64,000 bases of DNA from Monodelphis domestica. Lineage: Eukaryota; Chordata; Mammalia; Didelphimorphia; Didelphidae. Shown here piece by piece: positions 37,433-47,234 of this stretch. Positions within the stretch are counted from its first letter, which is position 1; each line of letters starts with the position of its first letter. The stretch is from positions 9,730,559 to 9,794,558 of the forward strand of contig NC_077232.1 in NCBI RefSeq assembly GCF_027887165.1, written 5' to 3'. Both the position numbers and the translations under genes were made by a program. Under the pieces are notes generated by a model. It was not told the DNA's origin and ran no database searches. It saw nothing but the letters and a program-made list of their open reading frames with translations.

Positions 37433-37900
37433 TTTATTGACTCAGGGGCTGTCCCCGATACATCATCAAAGGGCAGGCTCCTGGGGCATGGAACGGTGGA
37501 GGGATGGGGCTGAGGCAAATGGGGATAAGGGAGCGGCAGGGTTTGGGGGGCAAGGAGGGATCCTGGGCTCCAAGCTCCTGGGGATGGGGAGACTCAGGGA
37601 CGGGAACCCTTGGGGAAGGAGTGCAGGTACAGGCTCCATGGAAGGGGAGAGAAGTCTTGCCTTGAGGTCTCCGCCATTTTCCTTAGGCCTGCTGCAATGA
37701 TCCTGGCAGAATGGAGCAGGTTGCCTTCCCTTTTCCGATCTGGTTGACTTGTTGCCAAGTCTCGTAGATTCGACTTCTGGGGCGTCTCTCAACACCGCTC
37801 TGGTTCGGGCTCTCGGCTCCTTGCAAGTAGCTTCCTAATTGCCAGATCCGCAGCTGAAGCCTTTCGGGCCCTTCTGGGCTTCCGGCGGCTCCCAATGACC
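37433..37900 (-). other. Unassigned candidate minus-strand transcript 3' end
   Basis: AATAAA on the minus strand (37438-37433) is followed by GTTCTTGTTTCCAGTCTGTT, a textbook GU-rich downstream element. A 109-codon minus-strand frame ends with TGA only about 28 nt before it, and a second frame of 70 codons lies at 37895-37683. I recognise neither peptide and neither begins with ATG. This could be a distal SPINDOC poly(A) site, a non-coding transcript or a decayed retrocopy. Confidence 0.3.
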
Positions 37901-38990
37901 TTCAGAACCGAATACCTTCACGGCTACCCCAGCCTCCTCCTCTCACTATACGTGGCCCACCCGAGCCGGCTCTGCAGGGTTCATACACGAGACACCCCAC
38001 TCGTCGTCTTGGCCCTGATGGCACCCCGAGCTCTGGGACATGAAGCAGGTTCCCCATCGCTCCCCTCCTTCGAGCTCATGTTTGTTTGAAACCCCCGGAC
38101 TCCTGTGTGCGGATCAGGTAAGCTACAGAGAACTCACCCCCCCCTTCCTCGAACCCCAGCATCAGGTGTTTTCCGCAGAATCACTGATGTATGGCGGAAT
38201 GCATTGTGATGGCCCAAGGTCCTCGGTTAATCATTACCCGTAACTATGGATGTGGAAAGCTTGTTGGAGCCTCCACTTGTTTTTCTCCCCGTATAAAAGC
38301 AGCGGGAGCAGCCGGGCAGCTCAGTGGATGACGAGCCGGGCCCGGGGGAGGTCCTGGGTTCAGATCAGGCCTCGGACACGTCCCGGCAGGGTGACCCTGG
38401 GCGAGTCACTTGACCCCCATGGCCTAGCCCTGACCGCTCTTCTGCCTTGGAGCCAATACACGGTATTGATTCCTAGAAAAGGGAGGGTTTAAAAAAAAAG
38501 CAGCAGCTGTAACCCTCCCAACCCCTCTTGGAATCCCAGGTTCTGCCAAGGCTGTCCCCCTGCAGCAAGTCCCTTGCCGTGACTTGGTGACTCCCTGTGC
38601 ACGTGTCGCCCCACTGCCTCGCGCAGCAGCCGGCCTCCCCGGGAGCTGGGGCCCTTCACTCCCAGGCCGTCCCCCAGAAAACCTGCCCAGACTGAACGAC
38701 TGATGCAAAGCGTCGGCTCCTGCGCTCGAGGCCTCGCTTGTCACCATGCACGTTCCCACCGGCTCGCTTTGGGGACCTCTACAGACGCCAGGGAAGGGCC
38801 GCTCAGGCTGGCGGAGAAAGCAGCCTTCTGGGAGGTGACCAGAGGTGGGGGGCAGGGCCAGGCAGTCAGTGAAAACGGGACCGAGCTGCCAGAGGGGGAT
38901 GGGCTCCCCCTCAAGCAGGCCGCCGCCGGGGGCTGCAGGTCAGTCTTGCCCTGGCACAGGGTGACCTCGGAGGTCCTTTCCCAATGCTGA
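37901..38990. other. Placeholder corrected by next entry
   Basis: The coordinates of this entry are reversed, so disregard it. The following entry covers the same stretch. Confidence 0.01.
38307..38500 (+). mobile_element. WSINE1-type CORE-SINE
   Basis: GC-shifted full copy ('ccgggcagctcagtggatgac'). Confidence 0.87.
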
Positions 38991-39023
38991 CCGCCAAACA
39001 GCTCACTCCATAAAAAATAATAA

Positions 39024-39029
39024 TTTATT
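39024..39029 (-). terminator. SPINDOC: AATAAA polyadenylation signal of SPINDOC
   Basis: Plus-strand TTTATT gives AATAAA on the coding strand, about 545 nt after the stop codon, with a GU-rich downstream element. Confidence 0.72.
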
Positions 39030-39474
39030 GTCAACAAAGGGTCTGTACAAAGGGAAAGAACCAGGGAAGCGGGGGCCGGGTCAGCAAGGTGAAAGCGGGC
39101 AGAACTGGGGGTCCCCAGAGCCACCCCCACCTGGAGCTCCTCCGGCTCTGCTGCGGGGATGGGGGGAGGGGTGACGGGGCTGTACGGACAGGAGGGCCAG
39201 GAGGAGGTGGGGGGAGAGGAGGCTCCCCCGAGGTAGTAGGGGGCTCCGTGGGCCCCCCCTTGTGACCGCCTCCTTTGTAAGGCACTATGCCGGCAGGGAA
39301 GTGGTGAAGCGGGAACGAGGACGGGCAAACACAGTGGGGCTCGGGAGCTCACTCTCCATCAACACTGAACCCTAGTGCAAGGACGGCGGTGGCCCGGACC
39401 CGGGACCCCTTAGCAGCGTCCAACGGGAGCAGAAGCAGACTGTCCCCTCAAGTGCTTGGTTCCATCGGCTTCTT

Positions 39475-39516
39475 CGGACGGACGGACGGACAGACGGACG
39501 GACGGACGGACGGGCG
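39475..39516. repeat. (CGGA)n tetranucleotide repeat in SPINDOC 3' UTR
   Basis: About ten CGGA/GACG units with one CAGA interruption, 60-100 nt after the SPINDOC stop. CpG-rich tetranucleotide repeats are unusual in 3' UTRs. Confidence 0.9.
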
Positions 39517-39573
39517 GGCTGGTCTGCCAGGCCAGGGGCGAGGAGAGGTGCCGTGGGCATGACCTGGCAGCCA

Positions 39574-39788
39574 TCACTCGCCGGGCCCAGCCTCCGGCTG
39601 TTCCCGAGCAGCAGCCACACCGGACTCTGTCAGCACGGCCTGCCAGCCCGGGGGGTCACCGGCCCCCGCCGTCCGGGGCCCCTGGGGAGCCTTGGGCCAA
39701 TCCTGAAGCAGGCTGACCGCCGGGGGCTCGTCCAGGTGCACACGTATGACCTGTAGATCCAGCGTCCCTCGGAGCCCCGCCGAGGGAG
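39574..39788 (-). CDS. SPINDOC: SPINDOC terminal coding exon 6 (residues 344-414)
   Basis: The acceptor is catccctcctcag|CTCCCTCGG. It encodes GLRGTLDLQVIRV and EPPAVSLLQDW, matching the human C-terminus, then a diverged tail ending …GPGE and TGA at 39576-39574. Confidence 0.92.
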
Positions 39789-42700
39789 CTGAGGAGGGAT
39801 GAAAAGAGAGCGTTAGAGCTGCAGGGCAGGCCGTGCCCCGCCTCTCCGAGGCCATCTGGGCCTCCTCCAACACCCCCGGTGAGTGGCCCTTGGGTCTGGG
39901 CGAAGGCCCAAGGAGGGCGCCACCACCCGGAAGGCGATCGGGGCCAGCCCAATCCTGCCCGGCCTGCCCCTCTCCAGGCCCCCCAAGGTGGGCGGGAAGC
40001 CCTCCCCAGCCCGGCTGCCCAACGGCCTCCCTAGTGCTGGACGCCAGGCATCTGGCCGCTCCATCCCACCAAAGCCCCAGACCTTCCAGGATGACCAGCC
40101 TCCGGTCAGCTCTGGGGCCAAAGGGCAGCTGCCTCTCCAGGCCGCCTGTCCAGCCCCGGGCCCCCCCTCCGGACACCCCGGTTCGTCCCTGTCTCAGCGA
40201 GGGCTGGCCCAGAATGCCTGGCTTCGTCCCGAGTGCCCAGGCCAGTCCCCTCCAGAATCCAGAGGCAGCAGTGCTGCGGGCCTGGCCGTCGGCCAGACTC
40301 CCCTGTGAGTCCCCGGGGGGGGGCCCCCACAGCTCACCTGGGCTGGGGCTCGGGGGCTGCCCGGGGCTTTCCTCAGCCGGCTCGCCTCCTTTCGAGGAAG
40401 ACGTGTCCTCCGAGGCCTTGAGCTGGCTGCTGGAAAAGAGCTGGAGGACAAATCCTGGGGGGAAGCTGCCGTCCGTGAAGTGCCGGACCTCCGTGGGGGC
40501 CGAGAAGGGCTCCAGGGTGACGTGTGGGAGGGGGAGATCTGCAGAGGGACAAAGAACGATGGAGACCAGCGTGCAGAAGTCCAGATCTGCAGAGGCTTCG
40601 CCCTCCGTCCAATGACGAGGACTGCCGGCCATTCTCAGGAGCAGCATCTGTACAACTTTCAGGTTTGAGAAGCACCTAGCGGGGTGCTGGTATTGTCCCC
40701 ATTTTATAGCTGAGGAAACTGAGGCAGCAGTGAAGTGCCCGAGGCAGGATTCGAACTCTCACCATCCAGCTGCTGAAGCACTTTGCTCCCCACCTCCAAT
40801 GCGGGGTATCCCGCTAACACTTCCTGCTGACTGACGGCCCCTCGCCCCTATCTCCCCTCCCCAGGGCTTACCGAGGCCCGGGGCTGGCTGGGTCCTCCCG
40901 GCTGCCAGGCAGCCCTTTCAGGAAACCTCTCCATGGGCTGGACGTGGCCCCTCTCCCCCCTCTGCCCATGCCCCCCCCCCAAGACGACGCTCCTCTCCAT
41001 CCACCCGGCCCTCAGTTCCATCCTGAGCTAGATGTCCTTTACACATCTCAACTGGTCCAAAACGGGAGCCTGCTGGATGGAGAGCCGGGCAGGGCCTCGT
41101 TTATCTACTAGCTGTGTGACCCTGGGTGAGTCACTTCACCTTCCTTGCCTCAGTGTTCTCAACTGTCAAATGAGCCAAGAAGGAAATGGCGCACCACCCC
41201 AGGAGGTCTGCCAAGAAAACCCCCAATGGGGTCACAGAGGGTCAGCGTCTCCTCATTCCCCACCCCAGGGGAGCCTGGACCACTCACTTGTGCCCCACAG
41301 CCAATCTGCCAAACGCCTCCCTCAGTGCCCCTTCTCTCCACTCCCCTTCCCCTGCCCTGGAGACTCCAGGGGCTCCCCATCACCTCGAGATCAGGCTCAG
41401 GGAGCCCTCCCCGCCTTGTTACACAGAACCCCCCTCCATTCTCCCTGCTCCTCGGCTGCCTTCGAGGCCTCCGCTGGCCAGCCGGCCGCCCCATCCACCC
41501 CCTACACTTCTCTGGCACCAGCCACCCACCTAGCCGTGCCCATGCCAGCGGAAGCTCCTGTGGGCGGCTGCCTCGTCTCTGATGCGAGGCCTCAGCACAA
41601 TGCCGGGCCCATGGTGAGCCCTAACTGCCTTCTCTTCCATCTTGGAATAGGACAGGGGTTACAAGGCCGAGGAGCGGCAAGGGCTGGGCCACAAGGGCAA
41701 CCCAGCTGGGAAGTGTCTGATTTGAACCCAGGACCTCCCGTCTCCAGGCCTGGCTCTAACCACTGAGCCCCTCACCCAGCTGTTTTCTGATAAAGACAAC
41801 AGAGGCTGAGCTGTTCTCAACAGCCCAGTGAGCTTCTCTTGCATCAGCACTTTCTGGGGAGCCTCTGAGCCCCTGAACTGAGCTCAGGGACCCTCTCACC
41901 CTCTCCTTCTAGTCGTTTTGGGGACCAGTGTCAATAGCAGGGGATGAAACCATACGGGGAACCTGGAGCTTTGGGGGACTCCAGCCAGGGAAGGAGACAG
42001 AGACACAGAGCAAAGGCCACACTGTCTGTAGGCCTCCTGGGCCAGGGTGCAACATCCTCCTTGGCTTCCTTAGAATGGAAGAAGCCAGGGGTCCCCCAAA
42101 ACTCAGTGCAGCATCTAGCTGCCCCTCAGAGAAGACTTCACAATGGTTGTCCACAAGTGGTCATCCCAGTGTTGACGGGCAGCTCACCACCTCACAGGCG
42201 TCCTATTCCACCCAGGAAAGAAAGCCCAGAGCATCTGGGGGACGTCGGGCCCGAGTCTCTCTGGGATCTCCCCCTCCTGGGGAGCAGCTCAAACCATCCC
42301 CGACGGGCCAACAGGAGCATCCCTGGCCCTCGGGGGTGGCGATCCCAAGGCCATCTTCCAGGCCAGTCTTCTCTTCACCCCTCAGCCCAGAGCCCAGCTG
42401 CTTCTCTGCTCTCTTCCCTCCTTACCTGGACTCGGGACCAAGGGTCTGGCCCCGGCCTTGGCCTTGGCCGAACTCCTGCCCCTGCCCTTCTTCTTCTTGG
42501 GAGGCACTTCCCCGGGCAGCTCTTTATATCTCTGGTTCCGAGGCTTCTTGGTCCCTACATCAACGGTTGGGGCAGCTGCCAGGAAAGAGCCCCGACTTCA
42601 TGAAATGCCCCCCGTAGAGTCCCTGCCCTGCCTGCCTGTGCCCTCTTGAAGGGGCCTTACCGGGAGACTGCAGGGGCCGGAGCCCCCGGGGTCGGTTCCG

Positions 42701-45700
42701 AGTAGATTGTGACTCAGGCTTTTCCTCAGAGTCCAGAAGAACCACGATCTCTGCTGGTGTCTCAGGAGGGTCTGGGGCAGAGAGGAGAGCCTCCTAAGGA
42801 TCTCTGCTGCCCCCCCCCGGCTGGTCCCGACCCCCCCTGCCCCTCCTACCTGTGCTGGGGGGGGAGGGAGGCCCCAGGGAGTCCAGCAAGGCCACCCCCT
42901 CACTCCAGGCCTCGAGGATGTTGCTCTTCTCCCCGGGGCTCAGGCCCAGGGTGTGGGGGTGCTGGCGAAGAATGTGGCGCCGGGCGCTGCGGGCGGAAGG
43001 CGTGTGGAGCTCCTGGCCACACACCATGCACAGGGCCCGGCCGCTGCCCCCGGGGCTGTTCCCCACCAAGTATTCCTGCTCCCATGACTGCAGCGGCTCG
43101 GGCTCCTCGCTGACCACCGTGCTCGTCTCGGGCTGGCACTGCCCGAGGACGGGGCTGGTCTCGGGCTGTCCCACTGGGGAAGGAGAGAGAGAAGGAGCTG
43201 ACAGAGCTGGCCCGGGCTGTGGCGCCCAGCGGAGGGCTCGTCTCAGGACAGGACGCCCCTTCAAGCAGCGCTGCCCTCCGGACGTCGGGGCTTCTGGCCT
43301 CATCTCTCCTGAAGCGGCCCTCTCGGGAGCAGCCCCCGATCCCCCCGTGCCGAGGCCAAGGGCAAGTCTTTTCTCTGGCCGCTCCTCCTGCCTCCCTTTC
43401 CGGATCACACCTGCTAACCGCGGCCCTCTGATCCAGCCCTGACCAAAGGCCTTTTGGGCATCTCGACCCGGGCGTCCCGCAGGCTCCTCACACCCAGCAC
43501 AGCCTCGGCACTCCCGAGCGGCTGTCACGAAGAGCCCACATGTTCTAGCTCGTCTCCTGGGCAGACCCTCCCGCCGGGCCCTGCCTCCCGTCTGTCCTCT
43601 ACTCGGCACCCAAAGGAGTCTGCCTAAGCCTGGACGGACCCCCCTCCTGGTTGGCCGGATCAAATGCCAACTGTCCTGCCTGGCCCTGAGCTCCGCACAC
43701 CGGGCCCCCCTCGCCGTCTCCCCAGGGCAGGGGGGCACCTCGAGCACAGCCTCCTGGACTCCGAGGCCCAGCCCAGAGGAAGCTTAACGCGCCGCCCCTC
43801 TGAAGCGATGTGGTCTGTGCCAGGCAGCACGGAAGCCGGGCCAGCGGACTCCAAGGTGCTCCCCTACGCTAACACCCCTGCAGGCTGCCTTCTCGGGCAG
43901 CGGGCACGCCAGGAATCCTCACCCCCATTTCACAGCCTAGGAAACGGAGGCTGGTCCAGGGAAGGCTCGCCCAGGGTCACCCGCCTGAGGCACAGCCCTG
44001 ACCTCGACAGCGAGCTTATCGGGTCAGGGCTTTCCTCTGGAGTCTTCCCCCACGAGGGACTGCGCATCCCGCAGCCAGCGTGGAGGCCCGGGAAGACGCT
44101 TTTCGCTGCGGCTCATAATCTTTGGAGAAGGTGGCAAAGGCCGGGCAGCCAGCGTGGGGGCGGCTCCGTGGGGAGGTTAGGCCTGGAGGCAGGGAGGCCC
44201 ATCCTCCCGGGTTCAAAGCCGTCTCAGACGGACGAACTATGTGACCCTGGGCAAGTCCTTGACCCTGCCCACATCTCCTCATGTCTCACCAGCCGGGCGA
44301 CGGGGCTCGTCACACGGGGCCGGATGTGACAGCAAATGACCCAACCAAGACCTCACCAGCTTCCTTCCTCCCTTCATGCACCTGCCCTGGCCCACCCTAG
44401 AGGGCTTCTAAAGTGGCCGCCTCAGCCTCTTCGCACCGCCGGACCCCTTCCAGGCTCCGCTCTGTCACCTCTTCTACAGGAGGCCCTTCCTCACTGGCCC
44501 AACAAAATCTCGTGTCCATCCTGTGCGGCCCTTTATCTGGGGACGTGTCAGTGAGGGAATCCCTGAGCAAAGGAGGCCAGATGCCTTGGAGCGTCCCTGG
44601 GCCCAGCACACGGAGGGGCTTCCTGATGGGGGGGGTTGATGGGCCCTGAGCTCCCCCTCCTCCGTGCCTCTGCTGCCCCCTCGGTCCCAGGACCTCTGGC
44701 AAATCAAAGCTCACAGCCTCTGTTCATTCCCCCCCTGGCCTCGATGGCTCCAAGATGTCCCAGGAGGGCCAGCTGCTCATCCCCCATGACCCAACCCCCT
44801 GGATCAACAGGGGAGGCAGCCAGCAAGACCTTCAGTTTGCTTCGGCTTTTGTTCCAAGGGAGGAGGAACAAGCTTTGAAGACACAAATAGGCGCTGAAAA
44901 GGGAGGCCGGTTCTTTCCTGTTCTCACTTCCCCTTGGAGGGCCTGGGAGGAGAGCTGACCCAGGCCTCAAGGGCCAGGACAAGTCTCCCCCCTCCCCCCA
45001 GGCCCCAACAATTCCAGGGATTTGGCCCCAGGCTTGCTCCAAGCATACAAAGCAGAGAGGAGGAGGGGACAGCCTCCCCCAGGTCCTCCTCCTCGGTCCC
45101 CCTCCCAGCATTAGGGAAAGGAGGCTCTTGGCCCACCAGGCCTCTCCCCAGCATCAGGATGGAGGCCCTCCCTCCTCCTCTCCCCAGAGATCTACTCTAT
45201 TTGCTCCTGGGGGTGCCCACCTCTGCCAGGGAGGGCAGTGGGAGCCCCCGGGAATAGCCCGCACACAGAAGGCGCTTCAGTCGGGGAGACATCAACCCCC
45301 ATCCTGGCCAAGTCCCAGGCCTGGCGGGGCCTGCTTCCAAACGAGGGGGCGGGTCTCTGAGGAGCCTCGGTTTCCCCATACTCCCCCCAGACACCCCAGG
45401 AGTGACTGTCCGAGGCACAAGTGCCCACAGGGAGGCCTGCGTGTGCCGACACACAGGACTGGGGAACGGAGCCCCGCGGCCTCGCACGTATGCACACACG
45501 TGTGTGACATGTACCACACAGAGACCCGCTTCAATAGAATCAGCCCCGGGCTGCGGAGGCAGACGCGCGTGTCGGAAGAAGGCCCTGGGGGGGGGGGGGT
45601 ATTGCGGCTCCCACACGCGCCCTATGCCCGCGCGCACACGCGTGGAAACCACGGGATCAGTACAGAGCTGGGTGACCCCCGGGTTCCTCCCCCTCTCGGC

Positions 45701-46025
45701 AGGGGGCGGGCCGCTCTACAGATAGCCGTGATCTTAGGCCTGCCCGGGCAGGGCCCCTCCCCTCTTCCCCCGCGGCCTCACCTCGCAGCACCGGCTCCCT
45801 CAGGGCCGCGGGGATGGGGATGGCGGGCTCAGCTGGGGGCCCAGCGGGCGGCACAGTGCGGCGGCGGCTGGGCGACGGCAGCGGGGGCCAGCGGCCCGGG
45901 GGCGTATGGGCGCGGGGCCCCAGGGCCTCGGCCCCGTCGTCCTCCACTCGCACCTCCTCCACGTCCTCGCACTTGAGCGTCACCTGGATGCAGTCCAGCG
46001 GCGCGGGCTCGGCCTTCAGGGCCAT
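39574..46025 (-). CDS. SPINDOC: SPINDOC, complete six-exon coding region (predicted 414 aa)
   Basis: SPINDOC (C11orf84) is a nuclear protein that binds the histone reader Spindlin-1 and represses its chromatin binding. The joined minus-strand exons are 46025-45782, 43173-42850, 42771-42661, 42575-42426, 40538-40338 and 39788-39574 (1245 nt, 414 aa plus TGA); human is about 381 aa. Conserved landmarks in order: N-terminus MALKAE; WEQE(Y/F)LVG…GGSGRALCMVCG; HILRQHPHTL; EKSNILEAWSEGVALL; AEIVVLLDSE; RPRGLRPL; EVRHFTDGSFP; GLRGTLDLQVIRV; EEPPAVSLLQDW-like end. A zinc-finger-like C130-x2-C133…H148-x4-H153 is intact, and a Lys/Arg cluster (about 253-266) is a probable nuclear localisation or AT-hook-like segment. 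All five introns have GT-AG ends and are phase 1. Introns 2 and 3 are tiny (78 and 85 nt). Splice sites were chosen by reading frame and homology to the remembered human protein. Confidence 0.93.
39789..40337 (-). other. SPINDOC: SPINDOC intron 5, open in frame (possible retained intron)
   Basis: The intron has proper GT-AG ends, is 549 nt (183 codons) and contains no stop in the reading frame of exons 5 and 6. Retention would therefore insert 183 Gly/Pro-rich residues without truncation. It is GC-rich, which lowers stop-codon frequency, so openness may be chance. Confidence 0.6.
40338..40538 (-). CDS. SPINDOC: SPINDOC exon 5 (residues 277-344)
   Basis: A 201-nt exon, acceptor cctctgcag|ATCTCC, donor AGCCCAG|GTGAGC. 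It encodes APTEVRHFTDGSFPPGFVLQ followed by LFS, nearly identical to the remembered human protein (APAEVRHFTDGSFPAGFVLQ, LFS), then a Ser/Pro/Glu-rich linker. The following 549-nt intron is open in the same frame. Confidence 0.92.
41070..41252 (+). mobile_element. MAR1-type SINE
   Basis: 'ctagctgtgtgaccctgggtgagtc … caatggggtcacagagggtcag'. It lies in SPINDOC intron 4. Confidence 0.75.
41625..41790 (-). mobile_element. WSINE1-type CORE-SINE
   Basis: Reverse copy with a deleted centre, in SPINDOC intron 4. Confidence 0.8.
42426..42575 (-). CDS. SPINDOC: SPINDOC exon 4 (basic segment, residues 227-277)
   Basis: A 150-nt exon, acceptor tttcctggcag|CTGCC, donor AGTCCAG|GTAAG. It encodes GTKKPRNQRYKELPGE (human GNKKPRGQRWKEPPGE), then a KKKKGRGR and AKAKA basic cluster, probably for nuclear import or DNA contact. 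Confidence 0.88.
42661..42771 (-). CDS. SPINDOC: SPINDOC exon 3 (residues 190-227)
   Basis: A 111-nt exon, acceptor ctctgccccag|ACCCTCC, donor CTCCCG|GTAAGG. It encodes PAEIVVLLDSE followed by RPRGLRPL, both matching human SPINDOC. The V/L-rich VVLLDSE acidic motif resembles a SUMO-interaction motif (hydrophobic core then acidic residues); that reading is inference. Confidence 0.9.
42850..43173 (-). CDS. SPINDOC: SPINDOC exon 2 (zinc-finger-like domain, residues 82-190)
   Basis: The acceptor is cttccccag|TGGGACAG and the donor CACAG|GTAGG. The exon encodes two short similar repeats (QPETSPVLG / QPETSTVVS), then WEQEYLVG, the C-x2-C…H-x4-H finger-like module (Cys130, Cys133, His148, His153) and EKSNILEAWSEG. 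This is the most conserved block relative to the human protein. Length 324 nt, phase 1 at both ends. Confidence 0.92.
44158..44290 (+). mobile_element. WSINE1/MIR-type SINE fragment
   Basis: 'ggttaggcctggaggcaggg … gtgaccctgggcaagtccttgaccc', in SPINDOC intron 1. Confidence 0.7.
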
Positions 46026-46430
46026 GGTCCTGCCTGGCAGGGGGCGGCCGGACAGCACGGTCAGTCAGCCAGGCCTCGCCGGCCCGACCCCTGGTCCGCC
46101 CAGCCCCACCCCGCCCGCTTCCCGGCCCGCCCGGCCTCGGCCCGCGCCCACGACCTGCAGCCGCCCAGCCCGGGTCCTCCCCGCCACCATAGAGTCCCGG
46201 CCCCCCGGCGGGGGGAGCGTCCTCAATCCGGGCCCCTCACCCGCGCCGCTCTCCCGTCTATGGTTGCTCATTGTCCGAGCCGGCGCCCGGGGCCCGCCCC
46301 TTGTCCCGCCCCGGATGCGTGCGGCCAATCGCCGGCCGCCCCGGGCCGCCCGCGCCCCGCCCCACGACGCACGGCTGGGAAGCGCCGGCGGAGCGCTCTC
46401 GGCTGCCCCCAGGCGGCACATGGGCCGCCG
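45660..46430 (-). promoter_or_regulatory. SPINDOC: CpG-island promoter of SPINDOC
   Basis: Very CpG-dense sequence covers exon 1 and about 400 bp upstream, with GC boxes (CCCCGCCC) and no TATA box. Long reading frames on both strands here are CpG-island artefacts. The 5' UTR probably begins between 46060 and 46270; the exact start is not visible. Confidence 0.75.
45782..46025 (-). CDS. SPINDOC: SPINDOC exon 1 (coding part, residues 1-81)
   Basis: The ATG at 46025-46023 sits in a strong context (GGACCATGG). Residues 1-30 are MALKAEPAPLDC… with an acidic stretch (CEDVEEVRVEDD) as in human; residues 40-80 are Pro/Arg-rich and diverged. The donor is GAG|GTGAGG (intron begins 45781), phase 1. The exon is within a CpG island. 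Confidence 0.9.
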
Positions 46431-47234
46431 GGCTGGCAGAAGAATGAAGCTTGGCGCTTCCAGCTGGAACCCAAATTCCAACCAGCCAGGAAGCCCCGGG
46501 TGGGAGGCCCTGGCCTTGGCTGCTGCCGGGGATACAGTGGGCCAAGAGCCTTTGACTGGTCAAGATCTTACTGTATCCAGCCAACAAGCCTTGGTCAGGT
46601 GCTGCCTCCGTGCCCAGGAAGGAGGCAGCACCTGCTCTCAGGAGGATTACCTTCCCTGGGTGGGGGAGGGGAACCCCTCAGCGGGAGGACTTTGGTTACT
46701 GAAAGTTCACGTGTCCGCGCAGGAAGCGGAGCATCTTTCCTGAGCTCAGGTGTGACCGCGCCCTTCCTCCGAATCAAATGCTCCTGTGTAGAATTACCTA
46801 TTTAACAAGGCTCTGCTTCCTCTCCCACTCAGGTTCAGGGGACCGAACAGTTTCTGCGATTCCCTGAAGAGGCCAGGCTGGGTCAACGTAAGAGGAAGTG
46901 ACTCCTGATTGGTTGAGAGAATGCTGAGTATTTGGAGAATTAAGTTTAAAATAATAATAATTTTTTAAAAAGCAAAAGCAAAAACCCAAACCAAATGTGT
47001 GTTGTTACCTTTTGGGTTCTGTAGCCTAAATTTCCGACCCAGAGAGCCCCAGAGAAGAGACTTCTAACTTGGATAGAGAGAGCTTGGGTTTATCTGTAGG
47101 GATTGAGGCCTGGCGGACTGGGGCCTCAGAGTCACAGGCATGTAGGGGGAGCTGGGCCCGCCTCCATTGTACTTCCAGGGTCTGCAAGCTCTGGATCCTC
47201 CGGAGACTACACTCACTCCCCCAGAGCAGTCTGG

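Larger units (their letters stand above)
37901..39009. other. Non-coding stretch between candidate poly(A) sites
   Basis: This stretch contains one WSINE1-type SINE (38307-38498) and otherwise GC-rich sequence with several short frames and no recognised protein. It could be an extended SPINDOC 3' UTR if the signal at 37433 is used. Confidence 0.4.
39010..39573 (-). other. SPINDOC: SPINDOC 3' UTR with poly(A) signal
   Basis: Downstream of the TGA the minus strand runs through a (CGGA)n tract to a canonical AATAAA at 39029-39024, followed by U-rich then GU-rich sequence (TTATTTTTTATGG, GTGAGCTGTTTGG) that fits a cleavage/polyadenylation site at about 39005-39015. Confidence 0.75.

Noticed and set aside
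39833-40615. 260-codon plus-strand frame antisense to SPINDOC exons 5-6
   Set aside because: It mirrors a real coding region of high GC; Pro/Ser-rich low-complexity translation with no recognised domain.
42852-43442. 196-codon plus-strand frame antisense to SPINDOC exon 2
   Set aside because: Shadow of the real minus-strand exon.
45814-46805. Two ~300-codon plus-strand frames over the SPINDOC promoter
   Set aside because: CpG-island artefacts running antisense through exon 1; no conserved protein recognised.
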